A stretch of DNA of 64,000 bases, from positions 1 to 64,000 of the forward strand of contig JACKHP010000005.1 of NCBI GenBank assembly GCA_020638905.1, in the 5' to 3' direction. Both the position numbers and the translations under genes were made by a program. This DNA comes from Planctomycetota bacterium. GTDB taxonomy: Bacteria > Planctomycetota > B15-G4. Below are positions 1-11,236 of this stretch, one piece after another (position 1 is the stretch's first letter; each line of letters starts with the position of its first letter). The notes under the pieces are model-generated. The model did not search any database. It had not been told where the DNA came from and saw only the letters and a program-made list of their open reading frames with translations.

Positions 1-15
1 GTCAGCGTCCGGCGA

Positions 16-1296
16 TCATAGCGATCGGCCGGCCGCGCGTGCCCGGGCCGCGCGGCGCTGGAGCAGCGTCCACAGCACGCCCATCACGGCGGTGGCCGCG
101 CACAGCAGCGCGGTCACGTGGCCCTCGTCGCCGAGGCCGTCGTAGAGCGCACCGGCCAGGAGGCCGCCCACCGAGAAGGCCACGGTCAGGCCCAGCATCT
201 CGAGCGTGGCCACCCGTCCACGGAAGGCGTCCTCGACGTGACGCTGCCACAGCAGGGTGGACGCCACCCACAGCGACGCGCCGCCCAGGTGCGCGGCGAA
301 GACCCAGGCGCAGGCCGTCCACAGGTCGTCGGCGTAGCCGAAGCCGAGGTAGCCCGCCGCGGCGACCAGGAAGCCGCCGCTCACCTGCCGCAGCAGCGCG
401 GCGTCGTCCTGGCCGAAGAGCCGTCCGCCCACGATCGGGCCGAGGCCCGTGCCGAGGCCTCGTGCGGCGAACAGCATGCCCACCGCGAAGCCGGCCGCGC
501 GCACCTCGCCCGGCGCCGACGGATCGTTCGCTCCGAAGCGCTCGGCGCCGGCCACCGAGAGCATCACCAGGAAGCCGCCCACCGGCCACCAGAAGGTCTT
601 CACCAGCACCGCCCAGGTGGCGCCGCGCTCGCGCACGTGGTCGAGTCCGCGACGCATGTCGGAGAGCAGCAGCACGTCGCGCCAGCGGAACGGCTCGGCC
701 TGGACGGGCATCGCCGGCAGCGCGAGCCGCAGCAGCAGCGCGGCCGAGACGAGGTAGCTCGCGGCGTCGATCAGGAACACGGGTCCCGCGCCGACGGCGG
801 CCACGAGCAGACCGCCGAGGGCCGAGCCGGCGGTGAGCATCACGCTCCACGTGGCGGACGTGAGCACGTACGCCGCGTGCAGGTCCTCCGGCGGGACGGT
901 GCCGGGCAACGCCGCCGTGCGCGAGGCCTCGAAGACCACCGAGACCGCCATCTGCGCGGCGAGCAGCCCGTACAGCAGCGGCACCTCGCCGGGTTCGTCC
1001 ACGAACAGGAAGCACGACACGATGCCGGCGCGCAGCACGTCCGCCGCGATCATGAGCGCCTTGCGCGAGACGCGGTCGCTGAGCGGCCCGGCGACGGGGC
1101 CGGCGAACACGACCGGTAGCAGGCGCACGGCCATCTCGACCCCGTAGAGCGCGCCGATGCCGGCCAGCGCGTGATCGGCGTCGAGGCGCGCCAGGGTCGC
1201 CAGCAGCGCCACGCGGTTCAGCCAGTCGCCGCAGGCGCTCACGATCTGCGCCAGCCACAGCCGCCGGAAGGCGGCGTGCCGCAGGACGGCGATCAC
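16..1296 (-). CDS. MFS exporter
   Basis: The product is a 426-residue protein of the major facilitator superfamily, in the EntS/MFS_3-like branch of drug and siderophore exporters, expected in the inner membrane. The start is well supported: the N-terminus (MIAVLRHAAFRRLWLAQ) is the classic first-helix entry of these exporters. About twelve hydrophobic segments follow. A basic loop after helix 2 (GPLSDRVSRKALM, about residues 71-83) matches the conserved MFS GxLaDrxgRkxxl motif. The C-terminus is short and arginine-rich. It stands alone on the minus strand, divergent from the amidohydrolase lipoprotein and separated from it by about 246 bases in which I see no gene. Substrate cannot be told from sequence; export of a metabolite tied to the neighbouring purine genes is only a guess. 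Confidence 0.85.
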   Translation of the reverse strand: MIAVLRHAAFRRLWLAQIVSACGDWLNRVALLATLARLDADHALAGIGALYGVEMAVRLLPVVFAGPVAGPLSDRVSRKALMIAADVLRAGIVSCFLFVDEPGEVPLLYGLLAAQMAVSVVFEASRTAALPGTVPPEDLHAAYVLTSATWSVMLTAGSALGGLLVAAVGAGPVFLIDAASYLVSAALLLRLALPAMPVQAEPFRWRDVLLLSDMRRGLDHVRERGATWAVLVKTFWWPVGGFLVMLSVAGAERFGANDPSAPGEVRAAGFAVGMLFAARGLGTGLGPIVGGRLFGQDDAALLRQVSGGFLVAAAGYLGFGYADDLWTACAWVFAAHLGGASLWVASTLLWQRHVEDAFRGRVATLEMLGLTVAFSVGGLLAGALYDGLGDEGHVTALLCAATAVMGVLWTLLQRRAARARAAGRSL

Positions 1297-1542
1297 GCGG
1301 GCCGCCCGGAGCGCTGCGCGAAGACGGACGAGGCGAGGTTCAAGGCGGCGACGCGAGTCGGACGGGAAGGGTCCGGCACTCTACCGGACGCGCGGCGTCG
1401 CGCGAGGCGTCCTGCACCGCGGGGTGCCCTGCCGCGCGCCCGCGCGCGCCCCGCGACCCGGGCTCCGTCCCGGGGACGCCCGGGCGCCGGGTTTCCTCGC
1501 GGCGCCGGGCGGGACACAATCGCAGGACCTCCGGGGTCCGCC

Positions 1543-3063
1543 ATGGCCGCAGATCGACCGTCCCACGCCGCACGTGCCGTCTCGCTCGGCGTCGCGCTCG
1601 TGCTGCTCCTCGCGCCGGCCTGCGTCGTCCCGCAAGAGGGCGACCCGGAGGACGCCGTGGCGACGTCGGCCCCCGCGGCGGCCACGGCGCGCTCCGAGCG
1701 CGACGATCTGCTGCACCGCATCGAGTCGCCTACCACGCCGCTGAAGCGCGACGACGCCGAGGCCAGGCGTCCCGTGGCGTTCGTGGGCGTGACCGTCGTG
1801 CCGATGGACAAAGAGCGCGACCTGCCCGACCAGACGGTGATCGTGCGCGACCAGCGCATCGAGGTCGTCGGCCCGCGCCGCGAGGTCGAGCTGCCGAAGG
1901 ACGCGCGCGTGATCGACGGCGCGGGGCTCTGGCTCATGCCGGGCCTGGCCGACATGCACGTGCACGCGTGGTCGCCGAACCACCTCGTGCTCGACCTCGC
2001 CAACGGCGTGACGACCATCCGCAACATGGCGGGTTCGCCGCTGCACCTGCTCTGGCGCGCACGCGTCGAGAACGGACAGCTCCTGGGACCACGCATCATC
2101 ACCGCCGGCCCCATCATCGACGGCGACCCGCCGGTCTGGAACGGCAGCGCGGTCGCCACGAGTCCCGAGGAGGCCGACGCGATCGTGCGCGCCCAGCACG
2201 ACGCCGGCTACGACTTCATCAAGGTCTACGACCGGCTGCAGCCCGACGCGTACGCGGCCGTGCTGCGCACCGCGCGCGAGGTCGGCCTGCCCGTGGCGGG
2301 ACACGTGCCGTCCGCCGTGGGACTCGAGGGCGCCGTCGCCGCGGGACAGGTCTGCATCGAGCACCTGACCGGATTCGCCCAGGCGCTGCACCCGATCGGT
2401 GACCAGCTCTCGGCGCACGAAGCCTGGCTGGCGTTCGACGAGGCCGACCCGGCGCGGCTGCCGGCCCTGTGCGAGTCGCTGCGGCGCGCCGGCGTGTGGA
2501 ACTGTCCCACGCTGGTGGTCATGAGCAAGATCGTCCCGCACGAGGAGGGCGAGGCGCTCGCGCGTTCGCCCGAGATGCGCTTCGTGGCCCCGGCCACCCT
2601 GGCGATGTGGGATCCGTCGGCCGACTTCCGCTTCCGCGAGTGGACCACCGACGACTACACCCGTCTGCGCGCGGGAGACGCCATGCGCCTGGCCACCGTG
2701 CGCGCACTGCACGACGCGGGCGCCGGACTGCTGCTCGGCACCGACGCCTTCAATCCGTGGGTCGTACCGGGCTTCGCGGTGCACGACGAGCTGCGGCTGC
2801 TCGTGAGCGCCGGGCTCACGCCCTACGAGGCGCTCGAGTGCGGCACCTCGGCGGTCGGACGCTTCCTGGGCGAGCCGCACGACGGCACCGTGGCGCCGGG
2901 AGCACGCGCCGACCTGCTGCTGCTCGCGGCCGACCCGCTGGCGGACGTGGGCAACGTGCGCAAGCTGCGCGGCGTGATGGCCGCCGGACGCTGGCTGCCG
3001 CGCGACGAGCTCGACGCGCGGCTCGAACTCGTCGCCCGCAGCTACGGACGCGAGGCCCGCTGA
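1543..3063 (+). CDS. Amidohydrolase-family lipoprotein
   Basis: This 506-residue metal-dependent hydrolase is predicted to be exported and lipid-anchored. The start at 1543 places a signal peptide at residues 1-26 ending in a lipobox (LLLAPAC, Cys27). The amidohydrolase metal set is complete and in order: His139 and His141 (DMHVHA), Lys227 (FIKVYD), His254 (GHVPSA), His274 (IEHLTGF) and Asp401 (LGTDAF). Lys227 could be the carboxylated bridging lysine of a binuclear site. The N-terminal beta-sandwich strand (VTVVPMDKERDLPDQTVIV) and the returning C-terminal sandwich (PGARADLLLLAADPLADV) are typical of imidazolonepropionase and prolidase-like amidohydrolases. It lies 39 bases upstream of the ygfK-like gene on the same strand, so the two may be co-transcribed. 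The substrate is unknown; a cyclic amide or ureide would suit the neighbourhood. Confidence 0.85.
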   Translation: MAADRPSHAARAVSLGVALVLLLAPACVVPQEGDPEDAVATSAPAAATARSERDDLLHRIESPTTPLKRDDAEARRPVAFVGVTVVPMDKERDLPDQTVIVRDQRIEVVGPRREVELPKDARVIDGAGLWLMPGLADMHVHAWSPNHLVLDLANGVTTIRNMAGSPLHLLWRARVENGQLLGPRIITAGPIIDGDPPVWNGSAVATSPEEADAIVRAQHDAGYDFIKVYDRLQPDAYAAVLRTAREVGLPVAGHVPSAVGLEGAVAAGQVCIEHLTGFAQALHPIGDQLSAHEAWLAFDEADPARLPALCESLRRAGVWNCPTLVVMSKIVPHEEGEALARSPEMRFVAPATLAMWDPSADFRFREWTTDDYTRLRAGDAMRLATVRALHDAGAGLLLGTDAFNPWVVPGFAVHDELRLLVSAGLTPYEALECGTSAVGRFLGEPHDGTVAPGARADLLLLAADPLADVGNVRKLRGVMAAGRWLPRDELDARLELVARSYGREAR

Positions 3064-3102
3064 GCCGCACGCCGCGGGCGGCGTCCTGCTAGACTCGCTC
3101 CC

Positions 3103-5037
<1,935 letters not shown>

Positions 5038-5087
5038 CGCGCGACACGCGCGTCACGCATGCGCGCGTCGGCGCGCCGCACCGGCGT

Positions 5088-6026
5088 TCACCCGCGGCCG
5101 ATCTCCGGACGCGCGTCGCGGCGCAGGTCCCAGCCCGAGGGATCGGGCCCGGCCAGCGAGCCCAGGTCGAGGTCGGCGATCACGAGCCGCTCGTGCGTCG
5201 ACACGTCCACGCAGCGTCCCTCGGGCCCGACGAAGTGGCTGGCGCCGAAGTACGGCTGGTCCCACGGAGGCTCGCTGCCCCTGCGGTTGCTGCCGCCCAC
5301 GAACACGCGGTGGCGGCAGGCGTCGACCTCGAACTCGCGCTCCCACAGGCGGTGCGACTTCGCACCGAACGTGACCGCCGGCGAGAACACGAGCTCGGCC
5401 CCGCCCGCGGCGAGGCCTCCCACCATGCCCTCGAAGTGCCGGTCGTAGCAGATGCTCACGCCGATGCGGCCGACGGCGGTCTCGAAGACGGGCAGGAACG
5501 GGTCGGACGACACGACCGCGCGCGCCCCGGGCGGGTTGCAGCGCCCGTCGGACGGCTCGTAGTAGAAGCGCTCGTCGAAGGCGCCCTGCTCGTTGCGTCC
5601 CTGGGGGATGTGGCACTTGCGGAAGCGGCCGAGCGGCGCGCCGTCGGCGTCGATCACCACGGCGGTGTTGAAGCGCCGCTCGCCGTCGCGCTCGTAGATC
5701 GGCGCCACGACGACGACGCGGTGCTCGCGCGCACACGCCGAGAGCGCCGCGACCGTGGGACCGTCCTGCGCGCTCTCGGCCAGCTCGCGCCAGAAGGCGT
5801 CGCGCCGCAGCGCGAAGTACGGCGCCGCGAACAGCTCGCCGAGTCCCACGACCTGCGCACCCTGGCGCGCGGCCTCCGCGATCAGCGCCACGTGGTGTTC
5901 GACGTTCGCCCGCCGGACGTCGTCGAGCCGCATCGCGAGCGACGGCAGCTCGTCGACCGAGCCCGGCATGGGCGCGTAGACGTTGCACGTCTCGGTGAGC
6001 GCCGCGCGCACGACACGGGACGTCAC
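5088..6026 (-). CDS. Nitrilase-superfamily amidase, beta-ureidopropionase-like
   Basis: This 312-residue carbon-nitrogen hydrolase resembles beta-ureidopropionase and N-carbamoylputrescine amidase. The catalytic triad is intact: Glu64 (GLGELF), Lys136 (FRKCHIP) and Cys192 (SICYDRHFE). The next conserved blocks (AVTFGAKSH and VFVGGSNR) are present too. I chose the GTG at 6026 because homology begins just after it (VVRAALTETCN); an upstream ATG at 6062 would add 12 residues without family support. It is the last gene of the purine operon, about 76 bases after the M20 hydrolase. The known family reaction is hydrolysis of a carbamoyl amide to amine, CO2 and ammonia, which fits a terminal step after ring opening. 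The exact substrate is inferred from context only. Confidence 0.85.
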   Translation of the reverse strand: MTSRVVRAALTETCNVYAPMPGSVDELPSLAMRLDDVRRANVEHHVALIAEAARQGAQVVGLGELFAAPYFALRRDAFWRELAESAQDGPTVAALSACAREHRVVVVAPIYERDGERRFNTAVVIDADGAPLGRFRKCHIPQGRNEQGAFDERFYYEPSDGRCNPPGARAVVSSDPFLPVFETAVGRIGVSICYDRHFEGMVGGLAAGGAELVFSPAVTFGAKSHRLWEREFEVDACRHRVFVGGSNRRGSEPPWDQPYFGASHFVGPEGRCVDVSTHERLVIADLDLGSLAGPDPSGWDLRRDARPEIGRG

Positions 6027-6102
6027 GGCGCGCCTCCCCGGCACGTGCCGCCCGGGCGGCACGCGGCGGGCATCCGGCGGGTCGACCCTGCGACGCGGTG
6101 CG

Positions 6103-7377
6103 TCACGGCTCGTCCGCCAGGGCGAGCAGCGTGTGCAGCAGCGTGTTCGCGCCGTCGGCGCACTGCGCCTCGGTCGAGAGCTCGCGCGGGTTGTGGCTGA
6201 TGCCGTCGAACTCGCCGGGGACGAAGATCATCGCCGTCTTCGCCACGCGCGCCCACTCCTGCGCGTCGTGCCCGGCGCCGGCGATGATCGGCTCGTGCGA
6301 GAGCAGGAGCCGCGTCGCCACGTCCGCGATGACCGCCTGCACCGACGCGTCGAACGGGACGGGCGGCGTGCGCGCCATGCGCTTCCACGCGACGGAGACG
6401 CCGTGCGCGGCCGCGAGCTCGTCGACCGCCGCGTGCAGGTCGGCCTCGGCACGCGCGAGCGCGTCCTCCTCGGGGTTGCGCAGGTCGACCGTCGCCCGCA
6501 CCCGTCCCGGGATGACGTTCACCGCGCCCGGATGAGGCTGGATCACGCCCATCGTCGCGCGCAGGTGGCCGTAGTCGCCCGAGTCGCAGAGCGCGCGCAT
6601 GCGCACGTTCACGAGGCTCGCCACGAGGCCCGCGTCGGCCCGGTACGAGATGGGCGTCGTGCCCGCGTGCGCGGCGCGTCCCTGGAGTTGCAGCTCCTGC
6701 CACGAGATGCCCTGGACGCCGGTCACCACGCCCAGCCGCAAGCCCTTGCGCGCCAGCACCGGACCCTGCTCGACGTGCAGTTCGACGTAGGCGTGCGGAC
6801 GGATCGCGTCCACCGGCGCGTCGCCCAGGAAGCCCGTGCGCCGCAGCTCGTCGCCGACGCTGACGCCCGCGGCGTCGCACAGCGCGTGGGCTTCGGCGAG
6901 CGCGATGCGTCCCGTGGCGACGGCGCTGCCGAGCATGTCGGTGCCGAAGCGCGCACCCTCTTCCTCGGTGAAGAACGCGACCACGAGCGGACGCCGCGTG
7001 ACGAGCCCCGCGTCGTCGAGCGTGCGCACGACTTCGAGTCCGCCGAGCACGCCGAGGCAGCCGTCGAAGCGTCCGGCGGTGGGCACCGAGTCGACGTGGC
7101 TGCCGCACATCACCGCGGGCAACGCGTCGTCGCGCCCCGCGCGGCGGCCGTAGACGTTGCCGATCGCGTCGACCGTGATCGCGAGGCCCGCGTCGCGCAT
7201 CCAGCCCATGACGAGTCGGCGCCCGTCGGCATCGGCGTCGGTGAGCGACGGACGGCACACGCCGACGAGTCCGGTGCGCTCGTCGGTGTACGCGCCGATG
7301 CGTCCCAACGCGTCGAGCGAGGCGTACAGCCGCGCGGAGTCGATGCGCAGGTCGCGCGTCGTGTCGGTGGACGTCAT
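6103..7377 (-). CDS. M20 hydantoinase/carbamoylase-type amidohydrolase
   Basis: The product is a 424-residue zinc hydrolase of the HyuC/AmaB/allantoate amidohydrolase group. Family blocks are clear: CGSHVDSVPTAGRFDG for the first metal His and Asp, AFFTEEEGARF with the catalytic and metal-bridging glutamates, ELHVEQGPVL, and the C-terminal PGEFDGISHNPRE holding the last metal histidine. The dimerisation insert typical of M20 enzymes lies in the middle. Its ATG (7375-7377) overlaps the stop of ssnA in an ATGA, so translation is probably coupled. In E. coli the purine-type cluster has YgeY, also an M20 member; this protein looks closer to N-carbamoyl amidohydrolases. The likely role is cleavage of an N-carbamoyl or ureido intermediate, passing product to the nitrilase-type enzyme encoded next. 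Confidence 0.88.
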   Translation of the reverse strand: MTSTDTTRDLRIDSARLYASLDALGRIGAYTDERTGLVGVCRPSLTDADADGRRLVMGWMRDAGLAITVDAIGNVYGRRAGRDDALPAVMCGSHVDSVPTAGRFDGCLGVLGGLEVVRTLDDAGLVTRRPLVVAFFTEEEGARFGTDMLGSAVATGRIALAEAHALCDAAGVSVGDELRRTGFLGDAPVDAIRPHAYVELHVEQGPVLARKGLRLGVVTGVQGISWQELQLQGRAAHAGTTPISYRADAGLVASLVNVRMRALCDSGDYGHLRATMGVIQPHPGAVNVIPGRVRATVDLRNPEEDALARAEADLHAAVDELAAAHGVSVAWKRMARTPPVPFDASVQAVIADVATRLLLSHEPIIAGAGHDAQEWARVAKTAMIFVPGEFDGISHNPRELSTEAQCADGANTLLHTLLALADEP

Positions 7378-8690
7378 GCGAGCCGTCTCCAGAGGCGCGC
7401 GGCCTGCTCGCGCGCCTGGGCCAGGATGCGCTCGGTGTCGACGCCGAGCACCTCGCCGCGCTCGACGACCAGGCGTCCGCCGCGGATCACCGCGTGGACG
7501 TGCCGTGCCGCGAGGCCGTAGAGCACGTGCGCCGACCAGTTCGCCTGCGTGATCGGCGTGGGCGACGGATCGTCGAGCACCACGAGGTCGTCCGCTCCGT
7601 CGCCGGCGAACCCGCCCTGCGCGAGGTACTCGTGGACGCGCCGCAGACGGCGCACGATCGCGTCGGGCGAGCAGCCGCCCGTCTGCTGTCCGTCGAGGTA
7701 CGCGGCGCGCGCCGAGGCGAGCATGTCGGAGTGCATGCCGTCCGTCCCCAGCAGGATGCGCTCGCCCAGGCCGCGCGGGTCGAAGAGCCCGACGGCGTTG
7801 TGGCGGTTGCTCTCGGGGTTCTGCACGACCCACGCCGGACTCGCGGCGATGCGCGCGCGCTCGTCGTCGTCGAGGTGCAGCCCGTGGACGAGCAGCGTGC
7901 GCGGCGAGTCGAGCAGTCCCGCCCGGGCGAAGCGCTCGACGACTGTCGTGTCGTGCACGCGCCGGCAGTGCTCCTCGTCGGACGCGGCCTCGGCCACGTG
8001 CACGTGCACGCCCGTCGCGTGGCGGACGGCCAGCTCGGCCGCGCGCTCGAGCAGCGCGTCGCTCACCGTGAACGAGGCGTGCAGTCCCACCAGGCCCGGG
8101 TGCGTGCGCAGGTACGCATCGGTCTCGTCGAGCGCCGCCGTGAGCCGCTCGGGCCCGTCACGGTCGGAGAGCTCGTAGCAGAGCAGGTGGCCGACGCCCA
8201 GCGCGTCGAACTCCTCCGCCAGGGCGTGCAGGCTGCCGGACGCCGCGTTCGGCGACGCGTGATGGTCGATCACGAAGGTGCAGCCGCAGCGCAGCGCGTC
8301 GACGGCGACGGCGCGCGCCGAGGCGCGGATCATCGGCTCGTCGAGGGCCTTGTCGAGCCTCCACCAGACGAGCTGCAGGATCTCGACGAAGCTCGTGGGC
8401 GTGCGCGGCGGCGCGGGCATGCCGCGCGCGAGGGCCGAGTAGACGTGGTGGTGCGCGTTCGCGAAGGCGCGCGTCACGAGGCGCCCGGCGCAGTCGTACG
8501 TCTCCGCATCGGACGGGATCGTGTCGACGAAGCGCACGCTCCCCGGGGGGCGAGCGCGTACGCCGGCGGGCGTGCCGCCGGAACGCGCGCCCGGTTCGAC
8601 GGCCTCGCCGGCGTCGACCGCGAGGTGCCCCGCGCGGATCGCGTGGGTCGCAGGATCGATCCAGCGGGCGTCGCGCAGCCAGAGCGTCAT
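7374..8690 (-). CDS. ssnA: SsnA-like amidohydrolase
   Basis: A 438-residue member of the SsnA branch of the amidohydrolase superfamily, related to guanine and hydroxydechloroatrazine deaminases. Metal-binding motifs are present: His80 and His82 (ANAHHHVYSA), then HVHVAEA, LVHGLHLDD and GTDGMHSDM for the remaining His and Asp ligands. The N-terminal strand region contains a roughly 25-residue proline/glycine-rich insert (about residues 30-55) that looks variable. Both ends overlap neighbours by four bases (ATGA with xdhD upstream and with the M20 gene downstream). SsnA, XdhD and YgfK repeatedly co-occur, and in gut bacteria this set has been connected with anaerobic purine and urate use. Hydrolysis or deamination of a purine-derived ring is the likely job. 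Confidence 0.9.
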   Translation of the reverse strand: MTLWLRDARWIDPATHAIRAGHLAVDAGEAVEPGARSGGTPAGVRARPPGSVRFVDTIPSDAETYDCAGRLVTRAFANAHHHVYSALARGMPAPPRTPTSFVEILQLVWWRLDKALDEPMIRASARAVAVDALRCGCTFVIDHHASPNAASGSLHALAEEFDALGVGHLLCYELSDRDGPERLTAALDETDAYLRTHPGLVGLHASFTVSDALLERAAELAVRHATGVHVHVAEAASDEEHCRRVHDTTVVERFARAGLLDSPRTLLVHGLHLDDDERARIAASPAWVVQNPESNRHNAVGLFDPRGLGERILLGTDGMHSDMLASARAAYLDGQQTGGCSPDAIVRRLRRVHEYLAQGGFAGDGADDLVVLDDPSPTPITQANWSAHVLYGLAARHVHAVIRGGRLVVERGEVLGVDTERILAQAREQAARLWRRLA

Positions 8691-11236
8691 CGGCGCATCA
8701 TCGGCAGCGTCCGGCGGCGCACTCCGTCGAACGAGAAGAGCGCGTTCGCCACCGCGCCCGCCGTGGGGACGAGTCCGATCTCGCCCACGCCCTTGGCGCC
8801 GAAGGGCCCGAACTCGTCGGACACCTCGACGCCGATGACCTCGATCGCCGGCGTCTGGTCGGCGCGCAGCACGCCGCACTTGCGCAGGTGCAGCGAGTCG
8901 GGGCGTCCGTCGGTCATGGGGAAGTCCTCGGTGAGCGCGTAGCCGAGGCCCATGTGCACAGAGCCCTCGATCTGGCCCTCGAAGAGCGTCGGGTTCATCA
9001 CGCGGCCGGCGTCGTGGGCGGCGATCACGCGCTCGATGCCGCCGTGCTCGTCGAGGATCACGACCTGGGTCGCGTAGCTGTAGCTGTAGTGCGTGACCTC
9101 CTTGCCGTGGCCCTTGCCGGGCTTGTTGGTCCAGTCGCAGATCCACTCGCCGCGGTACTCGCGGCCGACGAGCTGCTCGAGCCCGTGCTGCGCGAGGTCG
9201 GACGCGAACGTCTTGCACGCGTCGAGCACCGCGTTGCCCACCAGGCTCGTGGCGCGCGACGCGGTCGTCATGCCGCAGCGCGTCTCGCTGGCCGTGTCGT
9301 CGAGCACGGCGACGATCGCGGGCGAGAGCCCGGTCGCCTCGCACAGCGTCTGGACGGCCATCGTGTCGACGCCCTGGCCCATCTCCGTCCAGCCGTGGTG
9401 GATCTCGACGCGCGTCGGCGAACGCACGACGATCTTGCAGCGTCCGTCGTCGGGCATGCCGTTGCCGATGCCGGTGTTCTTGAGTCCGCAGGCGATGCCC
9501 GCGAAGCGCGCCCCGCGAAACGCGTCGCGCACGGCCTCGAGCGTGGCGCGCACGCCCACGCCGCTCGCCAGCACCTGTCCGGTGGACGTGGCGCGTCCCT
9601 CGACGAGGGCGTTGTCCCAGCGGAACTGCCAGCGGTCGAAGCCGCCCAGCGCGCACAGCTCGTCGACGCAGCTCTCGAGCGCGAACGTGGCCTGGTTCGC
9701 GCCGAAGCCGCGCATCGCGCCGCAGGGCACGTTGTTCGTGTACACGGTGGTCGCCACGATGTCGACGTTCGGGACGTCGTACGCGCCCGTCGCGTGGCCG
9801 GCCGCGCGCTCGAGCACCTTCATCCCGACCGAGGCGTAGGCGCCCGTGTCGCCCACGATGCGCGCGCGCAGCGCGAGCAGGCGTCCTTCGGCGTCGCAGC
9901 CGAGCTCGTAGTCGAGCTCGATCGGGTGTCGCTTGGCCGACAGCCGCAGCGACTCCTCGCGCGAGAGCTCGAGGCGCACGGGGAGCTTCATCACGTACGC
10001 CGCGAGCGCCGCGTGGCCCTGGATCGAGAGGTCTTCCTTGCCGCCGAAGCCGCCGCCGTTCGGCACGAGCGTGACGCGCACGCGCGGCTCGTCGAGCCCC
10101 AGCAGCAACGCGATCTGGCGTCGGTCTTCGTACACGCCCTGGCTCTGGCTGAACACGTGGACGCCGTCGTCCAGCGGCTCGGCCAGGGCGCACTCGGGCT
10201 CCATGTAGGCGTGCTCGATGCGCTGGGTCTGGTAGACGCCCTTCGCGACGTGCGCGCAGCGGGCGAACGCCGCGTCGACGTCACCCTTCTTCACCTCGCA
10301 GACCGAGAGCCGGTTGCCGTTCGCGTGCACCTGCGGCGCGCCGGGCTCGAGCGCCCGGTGGACGTCGGTGACCGGCGTCTCGACCTCGTACGCGACCTCG
10401 ATCGCGTCGACCGCGGCGCGCGCGTGGCCGATCGTGTCGGCCACGACCATCGCGAGCACGTCGCCCACGTAGCGCGTCGTCTCGCCCGGCGCGACGAAGA
10501 GCGGCCAGTCGGGCACGATGAGTCCCACGCTGCGCTGGCCCGGCACGTCGGACGCGCCGAACACGCGCCGCACGCCGGGCATCGCCGCCGCGCGCGTCAC
10601 GTCGATCGAGAGCACCTTCGCGCGCGGGTGGTCGGAGAGCCGCAGCGCCGCGTGCGCCATGCCGGGCAGCGTCATGTCGGCCACGTACGGGCGACGTCCC
10701 AGGACGACCTCGCGCACGTCGTGCTTCACGAGGCGCGTGCCGACCTTGCCCGTCTGCTCGGGGAACGCGACCGGCGTGCCCTCGCGCAGCGCCTCGGCCG
10801 CCACCCGGATCGAGCGCACGATCTTCTTGTATCCCGTGCAGCGGCAGAGGTGCTGGCGCAGCTCGTGCTCGATGGTCGCCTCGCTCGGGTCGGCATCCTT
10901 CTCGAGCAACGCGGCCGCGCGCATCACGATGCCGGGGATGCAGAAGCCGCACTGCGCGCCGCCGTTCGCCGCGAACGCGTCGGCGATGGCGTGCTGCACG
11001 GCCTGCGCGAGGCCTTCGATCGTCTGGACGTCGCGTCCCTCGACGCGGCTCATGGGCGTCACGCAGGCGAGCACCGGCTTGCCGTCCAGCCGCACGGTGC
11101 AGCAGCCGCACGCGGCCTGGGGCGAGCAGCCGTTCTTCGGCGACGTGATGCCCAGCTCGCCGCGCAGGACGTCGAGCAGCGAACTCTCGGGCGCGCCGGA
11201 CCACTCGCGCACCTCGCCGTTCACACGGAAGCTCAT
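8687..11236 (-). CDS. xdhD: XdhD-type molybdenum hydroxylase, xanthine dehydrogenase family
   Basis: The 849-residue protein fuses a [2Fe-2S] module to a molybdopterin catalytic domain. The plant-type cluster uses Cys37, Cys43, Cys46 and Cys58, and the second cluster motif is CGFCIPGIVM followed by HLCRCTGY. The molybdenum part begins near residue 165 and carries the family blocks YVGDVLAMVV, the GGGFGGKED region, CGAMRGFGANQATF and the late GAKGVGEIGL, which holds the expected active-site glutamate. There is no FAD domain, so electrons must leave through another partner; the YgfK-like protein is a reasonable candidate. The family is called selenium-dependent, which refers to a labile selenium cofactor and not to selenocysteine; I see no in-frame stop. 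It overlaps both neighbours by ATGA. Hydroxylation of hypoxanthine or xanthine, or the reverse reduction, is the expected reaction. Confidence 0.92.
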   Translation of the reverse strand: MSFRVNGEVREWSGAPESSLLDVLRGELGITSPKNGCSPQAACGCCTVRLDGKPVLACVTPMSRVEGRDVQTIEGLAQAVQHAIADAFAANGGAQCGFCIPGIVMRAAALLEKDADPSEATIEHELRQHLCRCTGYKKIVRSIRVAAEALREGTPVAFPEQTGKVGTRLVKHDVREVVLGRRPYVADMTLPGMAHAALRLSDHPRAKVLSIDVTRAAAMPGVRRVFGASDVPGQRSVGLIVPDWPLFVAPGETTRYVGDVLAMVVADTIGHARAAVDAIEVAYEVETPVTDVHRALEPGAPQVHANGNRLSVCEVKKGDVDAAFARCAHVAKGVYQTQRIEHAYMEPECALAEPLDDGVHVFSQSQGVYEDRRQIALLLGLDEPRVRVTLVPNGGGFGGKEDLSIQGHAALAAYVMKLPVRLELSREESLRLSAKRHPIELDYELGCDAEGRLLALRARIVGDTGAYASVGMKVLERAAGHATGAYDVPNVDIVATTVYTNNVPCGAMRGFGANQATFALESCVDELCALGGFDRWQFRWDNALVEGRATSTGQVLASGVGVRATLEAVRDAFRGARFAGIACGLKNTGIGNGMPDDGRCKIVVRSPTRVEIHHGWTEMGQGVDTMAVQTLCEATGLSPAIVAVLDDTASETRCGMTTASRATSLVGNAVLDACKTFASDLAQHGLEQLVGREYRGEWICDWTNKPGKGHGKEVTHYSYSYATQVVILDEHGGIERVIAAHDAGRVMNPTLFEGQIEGSVHMGLGYALTEDFPMTDGRPDSLHLRKCGVLRADQTPAIEVIGVEVSDEFGPFGAKGVGEIGLVPTAGAVANALFSFDGVRRRTLPMMRR

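Noticed and set aside
8687..11236. Selenocysteine in XdhD
   Set aside because: No in-frame TGA and no SECIS-like hairpin; selenium in this family is a labile cofactor, not an amino acid.
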